DNA of 64,000 bases from NCBI RefSeq assembly GCF_001559865.1, contig NZ_LOHE01000038.1, positions 123,944 to 187,943 on the forward strand. The letters run 5' to 3'. Every line of letters begins with the position of its first letter. Within the stretch, counting starts at the first letter, position 1. A program made the position numbers and the translations under genes. Below the pieces are notes generated by a model, which saw only the letters and a program-made list of their open reading frames with translations, was not told where the DNA came from and searched no databases. Of this stretch, positions 54,480 through 62,883 are shown piece after piece. This stretch comes from Abyssisolibacter fermentans. Lineage in GTDB: Bacteria; Bacillota; Clostridia; Tissierellales; MCWD3.

Positions 54480-55631
54480 ATGATTAATATTGTTTCGTTA
54501 GATAAATGCAATAACTACGAATATTCAAAAGTAAAAGACAGCATACTTAAAAGCTTTGACAATCTAGGTGGAATAGAAAAATATATAAATAAAAAGGACA
54601 GAGTTTTGTTAAAACTTAATTTAGTTATCAAAAAAAGCCCAGATAAAGCAGCTACTACACATCCTACTTTTGTCAAAGCTCTCGCTGAAGTTTTGATTGA
54701 ATACGGTGCTGAAGTAATTATAGGTGACAGTCCAGGAGGACCTTTTAACAAAGCTATTCTTAAGAGTATATACAATACGTGTCAAATTTCTAATATTGCT
54801 GAAGAAACTGGAGCAAAATTAAATTTCAACACAAATTCAATGCAGGTTTCATTTCCTGATGGAAAACTGTTAAAGCGTCTTACTGTAACTCAAATGTTAG
54901 AAGATGTAGACAAGGTTATTTCTGTATCAAAACTAAAAACTCATTGTATGATGTTGTTTACAGGCGCAGTTAAAAATCAATTTGGCATTATTCCTGGTTC
55001 TCTAAAGAGTGAGTACCATTTTAAAATGCCTGAGGTTAAAGATTTCGCGGATGCACTAGTTGACATTTGTTTGTATGCTAATCCAGTTTTATCATTTATG
55101 GATGGTATTGTTGGTATGGAAGGTGATGGTCCTACAAGCGGTAATCCTCGACAAATCGGTGCTGTCATTGCCTCTAATAGTCCTTATCATTTAGATGTAG
55201 TAGCCTCTAGTATAATTAATATTGACGCTAAAAAAATACCAACTATAAATAGTTGTATTAATCGCGGGATATGTTCTGGGTCACTTGATGATATAAAATT
55301 GGTTGGTGATAATATAGATGATTTTATGATAAAAGATTTTAAAATGCCTATTATTCGATGTGTAGATTTTGTTAGCGATAGATTTCCACAATTTGTTTCA
55401 AGCTTATGCAATAAACTTTTACAGCCTAAACCTATATTTATACATGATGACTGTACTGGTTGTGGTAAATGCGCTAATAGTTGTCCACCAAAAATAATTG
55501 AAATGAAGGATAATCGCCCAGTCGTAGATTTGGATAACTGCATAAGATGTTTTTGCTGTCATGAACTTTGTCCAAAGAAAGCAATAGAAATATATAGACC
55601 ACCTTTAATGAGATTATTGTCAAAATTATAA
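54480..55631 (+). CDS. DUF362 protein with C-terminal 2x[4Fe-4S] ferredoxin domain
   Basis: 383 residues. The first ~300 form the DUF362 domain (RVLLKLNLVIKKSPDKAATTHP, IIGDSPGGPF, VSKLKTHCMMLFTGAVKNQFG). The end is a two-cluster ferredoxin (DDCTGCGKCANSCPPKIIEM and DNCIRCFCCHELCPKKAIE). Such proteins occur widely in clostridia, probably as cytosolic iron-sulfur redox proteins of unknown partner. AAAGGAG precedes the ATG. A small membrane-peptide gene follows on the same strand. Confidence 0.9.
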   Translation: MINIVSLDKCNNYEYSKVKDSILKSFDNLGGIEKYINKKDRVLLKLNLVIKKSPDKAATTHPTFVKALAEVLIEYGAEVIIGDSPGGPFNKAILKSIYNTCQISNIAEETGAKLNFNTNSMQVSFPDGKLLKRLTVTQMLEDVDKVISVSKLKTHCMMLFTGAVKNQFGIIPGSLKSEYHFKMPEVKDFADALVDICLYANPVLSFMDGIVGMEGDGPTSGNPRQIGAVIASNSPYHLDVVASSIINIDAKKIPTINSCINRGICSGSLDDIKLVGDNIDDFMIKDFKMPIIRCVDFVSDRFPQFVSSLCNKLLQPKPIFIHDDCTGCGKCANSCPPKIIEMKDNRPVVDLDNCIRCFCCHELCPKKAIEIYRPPLMRLLSKL

Positions 55632-55766
55632 AAAATGCATTAAAAAAATTATTTTCATCCACAATTCCACAGATATTAATTACTATACATAATAAAAAAT
55701 AATCACAAAAACTTATTTTTTAAAATATTTATGAAGTAAAACTTAATATATTGAAGGTGTATATAT

Positions 55767-55877
55767 ATGGAGGCTACTTCTGACAAAATTCTTAATTATT
55801 CTATTTTTGTGGGAATTTTTGCTGCTATTAGTGTAAACAAATGGATGATTAGACAACAAAAGCTTCTACAAAACTAA
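55767..55877 (+). CDS. Small single-pass membrane peptide
   Basis: 36 residues: MEATSDKILNYSIFVGIFAA then ISVNKWMIRQQKLLQN, with one membrane span and a basic end. GAAGGTG lies upstream of the ATG. It is followed by a very strong terminator. It may be the tail of the DUF362 transcript. No family recognised. Confidence 0.5.
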   Translation: MEATSDKILNYSIFVGIFAAISVNKWMIRQQKLLQN

Positions 55878-55897
55878 ACAGCTTTTTAAACTTCAAC

Positions 55898-55946
55898 AGA
55901 CAAGCAAAACCTAAGGAATATCATCGTCCTTAGGTTTTGCTTGTCT
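55898..55946 (+). terminator. Very strong 20-bp terminator-like stem
   Basis: AGACAAGCAAAACCTAAGGA and its perfect complement with a 9-nt loop, ending in TTAAAG. The arms are longer than usual for a terminator. Confidence 0.75.
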
Positions 55947-55956
55947 TAAAGTATTA

Positions 55957-56390
55957 AACCCAGATTATTCATAGAAAATTATGAGCAGGAAACTAAAATC
56001 TATGATTTTTTGTGAGTCGCTTACTCATGAGTAGAGAACAGAAATCTACGATTTCTTGTGAATCACTTACTCCTAGGAATGAAATGAGTAGTGAGTTTCA
56101 TATTAAAAAATGAATAGGAGATTCATTAATAACATCCTTTTGATTATAACAAGGCACAAGATGTCCCTCACCTCTATAGGTAGTGGGTAGCGATTATATT
56201 TAACAGGCGGTGTGAATATCTTACGCCTCGTTGAAACGGTGTGTTGCAATTACTACGTAATTGCTTTCGTTGTTATAAGAAGTCCATTAAATTTTCGACA
56301 TACCAACTCGGTATGCCTTCAAATTCACTGAAATTTTCTAAGTCAAAACTATACACCATATTATTCAAAGTTATATGAATAATCAGGGTT
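55957..56390. mobile_element. 434-bp MITE-like element
   Basis: AAACCCAGATTATTCATAG at the left and TATGAATAATCAGGGTTT at the right are terminal inverted repeats. TA flanks the element on both sides (TA-AACCC and GGGTT-TA), as expected for a mariner/IS630-type target duplication. Its right end supplies the last codon and stop (CCC TGA) of the Gx gene. An internal segment (56150-56290) is itself related to the element at 59180-59262, so this copy looks composite. Confidence 0.75.
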
Positions 56391-56886
56391 TAACTTTTCT
56401 TATAGCTAAAAGCATATATTTTGAGCTAATTCCAACAAAAATACCTGTTACTACTGATATCCCACCTAAATAAGGTAAATATACTGCTATTTTTATATTT
56501 TGAATCACTACAGCAGCCATGGCTATTTGTCCTATACTATGAAATAATGCTCCAAATACACTTACTCCTATTATACTTATTCTATCTTTAAATATCTTTA
56601 GTACTATATACATTATTATTACACTTAATATTCCACCCGAAATACTGAACAAAAACCTTTGCATAGATCCAAAAAGAATATCAGTTATAAATGTTCTCAT
56701 AAAAACTATTATCAATGCTTCTTTTATTCCAAACATATATAAAGCTGTTAGACTTATGATATTTGCTAATCCTAATTTTGCACCCATTATTGATAGACTA
56801 AATGGAATGCTATTTTCTATGAAACTTAATATCATTGCTTGTGCTATCAATAATGATATGAATACTAATTTTTTTGTTTTGCTCAT
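56383..56886 (-). CDS. Gx transporter family membrane protein
   Basis: The 167-residue protein has five to six helices (VFISLLIAQAMILSFIENSI, ALYMFGIKEALIIVFMRTFI and others) and belongs to the Gx/heptaprenyl-diphosphate-synthase-component-I-like group, ECF-type S-component-like small transporters. It lies 12 bp after the NusG_II gene and after apbE. Its last residues come from a MITE end, so the native C-terminus has been replaced. Substrate unknown, flavin-related by context. Confidence 0.75.
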   Translation of the reverse strand: MSKTKKLVFISLLIAQAMILSFIENSIPFSLSIMGAKLGLANIISLTALYMFGIKEALIIVFMRTFITDILFGSMQRFLFSISGGILSVIIMYIVLKIFKDRISIIGVSVFGALFHSIGQIAMAAVVIQNIKIAVYLPYLGGISVVTGIFVGISSKYMLLAIRKVKP

Positions 56887-56897
56887 TTTATACTCCT

Positions 56898-57278
56898 CTA
56901 ATATGCCAATCCGTCTATATCTCTTTTTTGATTCCCAACTATTTCAATAACAATCTTATTAGGCAGACAAACAATAATTTCACCGGGTTCATCTATCATA
57001 CCCATTTTAATACATACTTTATCTCTACAATTTGATTCCAGCATTCTAACTGTTTTTCCTTTTATCTCAATTACATTCTTATATGCTTTCTTTTGTATAA
57101 CAATCTTTTCATAATAATTGTCATCAATTAACTCTATAGTTTTATATATTTTCCCATCAACAGTAATCTTAGCAAAATTATAGTCATATTTTTCATTATT
57201 AATTAAATCATTTACAAGATAAAAACCACCAGAAAGTATTAATATTGCAATTACAACTATTATATCTAATCTCCTCAT
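56898..57278 (-). CDS. NusG domain II-containing extracytoplasmic protein
   Basis: 126 residues with an N-terminal signal anchor (DIIVVIAILILSGGFYLV) and a beta-rich domain VIEIKGKTVRMLESNCRDKVCIKMG, then EIIVCLPNKIVIEIVG, the NusG_II fold with a Cys pair (C-x4-C). Genes of this type are linked to ApbE and Gx genes in many clostridia, here in the order ApbE, NusG_II, Gx. It probably acts at the cell surface in flavin or redox chemistry. Confidence 0.8.
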   Translation of the reverse strand: MRRLDIIVVIAILILSGGFYLVNDLINNEKYDYNFAKITVDGKIYKTIELIDDNYYEKIVIQKKAYKNVIEIKGKTVRMLESNCRDKVCIKMGMIDEPGEIIVCLPNKIVIEIVGNQKRDIDGLAY

Positions 57279-57333
57279 CTATATACTCCTACTTAACTCA
57301 TGTTTTTATATGAGTTTAATATTATTTTATATT

Positions 57334-58356
57334 CTACTTAATCAACTGAAAATCCTTGTCTGTTAGTTCAAATGTATCCTTAATTCCATCAGTTATATAT
57401 ATTTTTTTATCTTTTGTTATAAATATCCCTTCCGAATTCTCTATACTATTTAGAAGTTTCATACCTTCCTCTAAACCTAATGCAAAAGCTGAAGTAGATA
57501 GCGAATCCGCTTTTATAGATTCATCACTCAAAATAGTAACACTTCCCAAGTCATTTTCAATAGGATATCCGGTAAATGGACTTAAAATGTGATGATATCT
57601 TTTACCTTCTACTTCGAAGTATCTCTCATATATACCAGATGTAACAATAGACTGATTTTTTACTGTTAATATTCCAATATAATTATTTCTCTCTTCAAAG
57701 GGATTTTGTATTCCCACTGTCCAATTACTCCCATCTTGCTTATCGCCATAAACTGTAATATTTCCTCCAAGGTCTATTATTCCACCTTTAATATCATGTT
57801 TCTTCAATATTTTTGTAATTTCATCAGCTCCATATCCTTTAGCTATTCCTCCTAAATCCAAAGCCATATTCTTATTTTTAAGTTCTATTTTTTTTGTTTC
57901 ATCATCCATATATATATCTTTGTAGTTAACTAGAGATTTTTTTTGCTCTATTTCTTCTTTTGTTGGAATTCTAGCTTGATCTGTACCTATGTTCCAAAGT
58001 TTAACTAGTGGTAATATACTTATATCAAAATTACCCTTAGAAATCTCTGAATATTTTTTCCCTTCTTTTACAACATAGTATGTTTCATCCGATACTCTTA
58101 CACTCATATTTCCTGAAGCTTTATTTAGCTTTGATACTTCACTATCCTCAATGTTAACACTCATTTTCCTTTCTATATCCTTCAATCTATCAAAAATTTC
58201 CTCAAAAACTTTATCATCTACATCATCATACAATTCAATATTCACTATAGTTCCCATCAGTAAGTTAGTCTTTGAAATAGGTTTTTTTACTTGTTTAGGT
58301 ACACAACTACATAATATTAAAGAAATTATCATTATTAAAACTGTCATTTTTTTCAT
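57334..58356 (-). CDS. apbE: FAD:protein FMN transferase, ApbE-like lipoprotein
   Basis: 340 residues from the ATG at 58356 (AGGAGG upstream; frame open to 58419). Lipoprotein signal MTVLIMIISLILCSC, then the ApbE core: TNLLMGTIVNIELYD, LDLGGIAKGYGADEI, IIDLGGNITVYG, ILSPFTGYPIEND and SADSLSTSAFALGLEEG with the Mg-binding Asp/Thr positions. It covalently attaches FMN to Thr of flavoproteins outside the membrane (Rnf or related complexes). No target FMN-binding protein is in the window. Confidence 0.93.
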   Translation of the reverse strand: MKKMTVLIMIISLILCSCVPKQVKKPISKTNLLMGTIVNIELYDDVDDKVFEEIFDRLKDIERKMSVNIEDSEVSKLNKASGNMSVRVSDETYYVVKEGKKYSEISKGNFDISILPLVKLWNIGTDQARIPTKEEIEQKKSLVNYKDIYMDDETKKIELKNKNMALDLGGIAKGYGADEITKILKKHDIKGGIIDLGGNITVYGDKQDGSNWTVGIQNPFEERNNYIGILTVKNQSIVTSGIYERYFEVEGKRYHHILSPFTGYPIENDLGSVTILSDESIKADSLSTSAFALGLEEGMKLLNSIENSEGIFITKDKKIYITDGIKDTFELTDKDFQLIK

Positions 58357-58392
58357 GATCAAACCTCCTAAAACCTGAAATCTTATTACGTT

Positions 58393-58455
58393 ACAACGAG
58401 GCGCTAATTTACACACCATTTGTTAAATCAAATCGGTACCCAGCCTCGTTATATA
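58393..58455. repeat. AACGAGGC-type hairpin element upstream of apbE
   Basis: TTACAACGAGGCGC at the left and GGTACCCAGCCTCGTTATA at the right are inverted ends related to the 59180-59262 element and the interior of the 434-bp MITE. Confidence 0.5.
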
Positions 58456-58588
58456 TAATAGCACAAAATACTCATATTTACTAATATGACTATGAACAAT
58501 TCAGATTAAAACTATTTTGTGTTTAATTTATGCATTTTAATACATAATAATCATAGGGTAATCATTTTTTTGAAAGGAGTATCATTTT

Positions 58589-58894
58589 ATGAAAAAGGCA
58601 AACAATTTTATATGTCCAAATTGCAATAGTCCGATGATATCTTTAAAGAAAGAAGCTACGTATTTATATACATATAATATAGATAGCAATGACAGATTTA
58701 AAAAAACTAATCTTATTCCTTTTATTTTTGATAATAGAATGAGATTAGAAATGCATGAATACATACAGTGTGAAAATTGCGGAAAAAAATTTCAATTCAA
58801 AATAGATAATGAAGATAATAGAATACAACTAACCATAGAAAAAAAAGCTTTACAGTCAAATAATTTATCAGAACCAAAATTCTTAAATAATTAA
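58589..58894 (+). CDS. Small zinc-ribbon protein
   Basis: 101 residues with ICPNCNSPM at the start and QCENCGKKFQFKI at ~71-83, which together make one four-Cys zinc ribbon. Between them is a Tyr- and charge-rich stretch. AAAGGAG precedes the ATG and a terminator follows. No named family recognised; likely a cytosolic zinc-binding regulator or scaffold. Confidence 0.65.
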   Translation: MKKANNFICPNCNSPMISLKKEATYLYTYNIDSNDRFKKTNLIPFIFDNRMRLEMHEYIQCENCGKKFQFKIDNEDNRIQLTIEKKALQSNNLSEPKFLNN

Positions 58895-58914
58895 TGATGA
58901 AATTCCATTATTTC

Positions 58915-58951
58915 AAAAAGAAAAGCTAAATAACAATTAGCTTTTCTTTTT
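58915..58951 (+). terminator. Terminator after zinc-ribbon gene
   Basis: AAAAAGAAAAGCTAA and TTAGCTTTTCTTTTT with a T-run after. Confidence 0.85.
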
Positions 58952-59179
58952 TTATTACTACATTTTTATACCATGACGATTTGTAGGTATTATATGAAGT
59001 TTTCGTTAAGTGCCCTTCGACCTGCTAAGGCTTTTCTATCACTCATCACCTTTGAATCTGATGTGAATCGAAGTTTCGTTTTCATTGTTTTACAATTTTT
59101 ATCATTAGCAATCTTAATCATTTTATCTAAATTGTTTTTTTTATCTTCAGTCACATGAACACTTCCCTTCATCTGATAT

Positions 59180-59262
59180 TAAGTTTTTTATAACGGAAGC
59201 AATTACATAGTAATTGCAACACACCGTTTCAACGAGGCGCAGACATCTTGTGCCTCGTTACA
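59180..59262. repeat. AACGAGGC-type repeat
   Basis: Read on the minus strand, AACGAGGCACAAGATGTC, then GCCTCGTTGAAACGGTGTG and TTGCAATTACTATGTAATTGC. This matches 56150-56290 inside the large MITE-like element in two blocks. Confidence 0.6.
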
Positions 59263-60103
59263 TTCTTGACATCTCTAGTTCAAGCTTCAATTCAAAATAA
59301 TTAATTATATCAATTAATATTAAAAATTCTTTATCTATTAAATGTCTACTTTTTAGTACAACAATGATATTTTCAGGATGAAACTTTGCTTCTATTTTAC
59401 CAAATATATAATCCCTATTTTTATAACCATCTTGTGAACAAAATCCGTAGATGTTTACAGAACACATTATTGCGGAAATTTGTTGTTCTGTTAAATTTAG
59501 TTTTTTTCTCATTAATTCCATTTGATTTGTGTTTTCGTAAAATACTAAAACATCAATATTTTTTCTTTTCTTTTTATATTCTTTTAGTATGTTAGCATAG
59601 CAAACATACGGGCTTAAATCTTCTTGTAAAATATACTGATTTATATATTCTTCCATCTCTAATAATGCATTTAACACTGCATAAAGAGTATCTTTCTCTC
59701 TTTTTACAAATCTGCCATAATAGGCTATGTTACTAATTTTTTCTCTTTCTTCTTTTTCTAATTTTACTGCCAAATTTTTAAATCTAAAAATCCTTACAGA
59801 TTTACATGAAATAAAAATATATTCCCAAATCAAAAAAACAATAAATATCAAAGCTGAGACAAAGCAAACATTGACTGCATATTGTGTTGTTTTTACCAGG
59901 CTTATTCTAATAATTTCTATAGTTTTTATTACATCATAAAATAGAATGTTAAACACTATAATCCATAATATTGAGTAGCAATAATATATCCTTTTAACAA
60001 ATTTATTATCATAACCTACCGGCAAGCTCTTATAGCTTTTTATAGCGAAAATAATATATAATGCTAAAGATATAAATATTATTATTAAAATCTTTATAGT
60101 CAT
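59258..60103 (-). CDS. Membrane protein of unknown function
   Basis: The 281-residue protein has three N-terminal hydrophobic helices (ILIIIFISLALYIIFAI, YSILWIIVFNILFYDVI, NVCFVSALIFIVFLIWEYIFI) and a ~170-residue soluble, charged C-terminal half starting ISCKSVRIFRFKNLAVKLEK, with no catalytic motif I can name. The upstream site is weak (AGAGGTAATGTAATG). Its stop codon lies next to an AACGAGGC-type repeat. Monocistronic. Confidence 0.6.
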   Translation of the reverse strand: MTIKILIIIFISLALYIIFAIKSYKSLPVGYDNKFVKRIYYCYSILWIIVFNILFYDVIKTIEIIRISLVKTTQYAVNVCFVSALIFIVFLIWEYIFISCKSVRIFRFKNLAVKLEKEEREKISNIAYYGRFVKREKDTLYAVLNALLEMEEYINQYILQEDLSPYVCYANILKEYKKKRKNIDVLVFYENTNQMELMRKKLNLTEQQISAIMCSVNIYGFCSQDGYKNRDYIFGKIEAKFHPENIIVVLKSRHLIDKEFLILIDIINYFELKLELEMSRM

Positions 60104-60269
60104 TACATTACCTCTTAATATTATTAATAAAAATGGTTCTATTAGTATATATTATTCAGTTCATAAATTTGTGTTATCTCAAATAATTTATAACTTAACA
60201 TCATCTATTTAAGTTTGTTCCCAAAACGTCCCCAAATTCACACCAAATCAAAATTGAGGTGCTCTCTAA

Positions 60270-60311
60270 AAAAATGAAGAACTGTCAAAACTATGACAAT
60301 CCTCCATTTTA
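60270..60311 (-). terminator. Terminator of the tRNA-Arg pair
   Basis: Minus strand AAATGGAGGATTGTC and GACAGTTCTTCATTT form the stem; TTTTT follows. Confidence 0.8.
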
Positions 60312-60323
60312 CTTGTATCTATC

Positions 60324-60400
60324 TGGTGCACCATGAGGGTCTCGAACCCCCAACCAACTGATTCGAAGTCAGCTACTCTATCCAATTGAGCTAATGGTGC
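60324..60400 (-). tRNA. tRNA-Arg (anticodon UCG)
   Basis: Minus strand GCACCATTAGCTCAATTGG at the 5' end and CATGGTGCACCA at the 3' end. The anticodon loop is CTTCGAA in a GCTGA/TCAGT stem, the T-arm is GGGGGTTCGAGACCC, and CCA is encoded. Confidence 0.96.
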
Positions 60401-60446
60401 ATAAATATGAAATTTAAACCAGCTAATTACTCAGCTGGTTTGTGTA

Positions 60447-60523
60447 TGGTGCACCTGGGAGGATTCGAACCCCCGGCACACGGATTAGAAGTCCGTTGCT
60501 CTATCCTACTGAGCTACAGGTGC
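60447..60523 (-). tRNA. tRNA-Arg (anticodon UCU)
   Basis: Minus strand GCACCTGTAGCTCAGTAGG to CCAGGTGCACCA. The anticodon loop is CTTCTAA in an ACGGA/TCCGT stem, with CCA encoded. It is 46 bp upstream of the UCG isoacceptor and shares its terminator. Confidence 0.96.
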
Positions 60524-60694
60524 TTATTATAGTATTTTTCTTGTCTGACAGTTATTAATTATAGCAGTTTTAATTTTATATGTCAATACTATATTGAAAT
60601 TATTGGTTGTTTTTTTAAGTTTATACTGAATTTATTCATATTTATACATGCTATTATTAAATTACCACAGCTCTTTAACAACAAAATCAAGAAT

Positions 60695-60755
60695 TGAGGA
60701 TGTCCATTCATGAATGAAGCTGTATAACCTTATTCATTTAAGACAACCTCTTATT
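60695..60755. repeat. Long hairpin downstream of the phosphodiesterase gene
   Basis: GAGGATGTCCATTCATGAATGAA and TTCATTTAAGACAACCTC form an imperfect ~15-bp stem. It lacks a minus-strand T-tract, so it could be a weak terminator or a small repeat element. Confidence 0.4.
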
Positions 60756-60790
60756 TTTTAGAATAATACAATGATAGTTTTATAACTACA

Positions 60791-61282
60791 TTAAATATAA
60801 TCATGTAAATTTAATATAGAACTATTTATTTCATTATTATCTATGGTTAATAATGCCACACTTTGTTTTGTACCACCCTTAGGATATGTAGCACTCCCTG
60901 GATTCAAAAACAATATGTTATCATATTGTTCATTTACAGATATATGCGAATGTCCAAATAACACTATATCTACTTCCAATTCTTTAACTTTGCAATATAA
61001 TCTATCGAGTCCATATTTCACATTGTATTTATGTCCATGTGTTAATAATAATTTTCTTCCCTCAATTTCAAGTATTTTTTCTTCTCCCGCCTTTGCGCAG
61101 CTAAACATATCACAGTTTCCTTTTACAAAAATACATTCTACACCTAACTTGTTTTCTATTTCTATAGCATCTTTTAGATTATCCCCAAGATGTATTATTA
61201 AATCTATATCATCAAGTTTATTTATTAGTTTTATAACATTCCCAACCATTCCGTGAGTATCACTCACCACAACAATTTTCAT
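60791..61282 (-). CDS. Metallophosphoesterase, YfcE/MJ0936 type
   Basis: A 163-residue cytosolic phosphodiesterase with the dimetal motifs in order: VVSDTHG, IHLGDN, VKGNCD, LTHGHKY and FGHSH. It hydrolyses phosphodiester bonds of unidentified small substrates. It starts 1 bp after rdgB, in the conserved rph-rdgB-yfcE order of Firmicutes. Confidence 0.94.
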   Translation of the reverse strand: MKIVVVSDTHGMVGNVIKLINKLDDIDLIIHLGDNLKDAIEIENKLGVECIFVKGNCDMFSCAKAGEEKILEIEGRKLLLTHGHKYNVKYGLDRLYCKVKELEVDIVLFGHSHISVNEQYDNILFLNPGSATYPKGGTKQSVALLTIDNNEINSSILNLHDYI

Positions 61283-61283
61283 C

Positions 61284-61889
61284 CTATATTTCCTCCAACA
61301 ATACCTCTAATTCTTCTCTAAGTTTTTTAAGCGCATTTGCTCTATGGCTTATCTCGTTCTTTATTTCATCGCCAAGTTCTGCAAAGGTCTTATTGTATTC
61401 ATCAACGATAAATAGTGGATCATATCCAAAACCTGCTTCTCCAAATCTCTGCATGGCTATTTTACCATTACATTCTCCTTTTATAGTTTGTACCACTTTG
61501 CCTTGCTGTGCTAGAGCCATAACTGTTACGAATTTTGCAGTTCTTTTGCTATCAGGCACACTTAATAGCTCTTTTAGCAATTTATTATTGTTATCTTCAT
61601 ATGTTACATTCTCTCCTGCATAACGTGATGAATATACCCCCGGCTCTCCATTTAATGCATCAACAAATAAACCTGTATCGTCAGCTACTACTAATCCACT
61701 AACTTTTTTAGATAATTCCACAGCTTTTTTTATAGCATTTTCTTTAAGTGTTTCACCATCTTCTATTACTTCGAATTCCTCAAACCCAATCTCATTTTTT
61801 GATATTACTTCTATCGGAAGTTCTTTTAAAATATCTTTAATTTCTTTTATTTTATGCTGATTACCACTTGAAACTATAAGCTTTTTCAT
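61284..61889 (-). CDS. rdgB: XTP/dITP diphosphatase (RdgB/HAM1)
   Basis: 201 residues. LIVSSGNQHKIKEIKDIL is the substrate-binding start, VVADDTGLFVDALNGEPGVYSSRYAG the catalytic core, and FGYDPLF with SHRANALKKL the C-terminal signature. It removes non-canonical purine triphosphates. The ATG at 61889 has AAGGAG, and the frame extends to 61916 overlapping rph. Confidence 0.96.
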   Translation of the reverse strand: MKKLIVSSGNQHKIKEIKDILKELPIEVISKNEIGFEEFEVIEDGETLKENAIKKAVELSKKVSGLVVADDTGLFVDALNGEPGVYSSRYAGENVTYEDNNNKLLKELLSVPDSKRTAKFVTVMALAQQGKVVQTIKGECNGKIAMQRFGEAGFGYDPLFIVDEYNKTFAELGDEIKNEISHRANALKKLREELEVLLEEI

Positions 61890-61908
61890 TTGCATCTCCT
61901 TAACCTTT

Positions 61909-62652
61909 TTATTCAACTCCTATGTAGTTGGTTATTTCACCTAAAACTTCTTTTTGTAGTTCTATAAGTTCTTCATTACCTTTCTTAGCTAATTCTAATA
62001 TGCTATTTAATTCCTCTATGTTAAAAAGCGCTTCTTCTCCTGTTCCTTGTATTTCAGCAAATTCACCTTTATCTGTCATTACAACATTCATATCTACATT
62101 AGCATTAGAATCTTCTTTGTAACATAAATCTAAGATTACATTATCTCCTACTATTCCAGCACTTATTGCAGCTATAAATCTCTTTAATGGAATTTTGTCT
62201 ACCTTACCCTGTTGTTTTAATTTATACATAGCTTCAGCTAATGCTACAAATGCACCTGTTATAGAAGCTGTTCTTGTACCACCATCAGCTTGGATAACAT
62301 CACAGTCTATCCATATAGTTTTTTCTCCTAGCGCATCTAAATCTACTACTGATCTTAATGATCTACCGATTAATCTTTTTATTTCTTGAGTTCTACCATC
62401 TAATTTGCCCCTACTGGCTTCTCTCACCTTTCTAGTTATAGTAGATGCTGGTAACATTGAATACTCAGCTGTTATCCACCCTTTGCCTGTATTTCTTAAA
62501 AAAGGTGGTACTTTATCTTCTATCATAGCAGTACATATAACCTTTGTGTCACCCATTTCTATCAAGACAGATCCCTCTGGATGTTTTAAATATTGTCTAG
62601 TTATTTTAACCTTTCTTATTTCATCTTTTTTTCTTCCATCTATTCTACTCAT
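61909..62652 (-). CDS. rph: Ribonuclease PH
   Basis: The 247-residue phosphorolytic exoribonuclease has [57 protein letters not shown] (phosphate-binding Arg) and [23 protein letters not shown]. It trims tRNA 3' ends. It heads the rph-rdgB-yfcE unit. Confidence 0.97.
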   Translation of the reverse strand: MSRIDGRKKDEIRKVKITRQYLKHPEGSVLIEMGDTKVICTAMIEDKVPPFLRNTGKGWITAEYSMLPASTITRKVREASRGKLDGRTQEIKRLIGRSLRSVVDLDALGEKTIWIDCDVIQADGGTRTASITGAFVALAEAMYKLKQQGKVDKIPLKRFIAAISAGIVGDNVILDLCYKEDSNANVDMNVVMTDKGEFAEIQGTGEEALFNIEELNSILELAKKGNEELIELQKEVLGEITNYIGVE

Positions 62653-62826
62653 CTTATGCCTCTCCTATCATAATTTAATTATAGCATTATAATAACAAAT
62701 GTTTGGCTTTTTTTCTATAAAGTAATGAACATTTTCTAAATTAAACTTTCCAAAACTATTTCTAATTCACAACTGTAGATTATTTAACAAAAACGCTTCT
62801 ATCTTATTATTATTTTGCTATTGGAA

Positions 62827-62849
62827 AAAGCGACATGTTTTGTCGCTTT
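62827..62849 (-). terminator. Terminator after GerMN gene
   Basis: AAAGCGAC-N7-GTCGCTTT, TTTCC after on the minus strand. Confidence 0.75.
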
Positions 62850-62883
62850 ATAATATTATTTATATTATTTATATTTTTTATAT

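Noticed and set aside
58990..59172. 60-codon minus-strand frame (MKGSVHVTEDKKNNL...)
   Set aside because: Charged and protein-like, but no clear start site and it abuts a repeat; not enough to call a gene.
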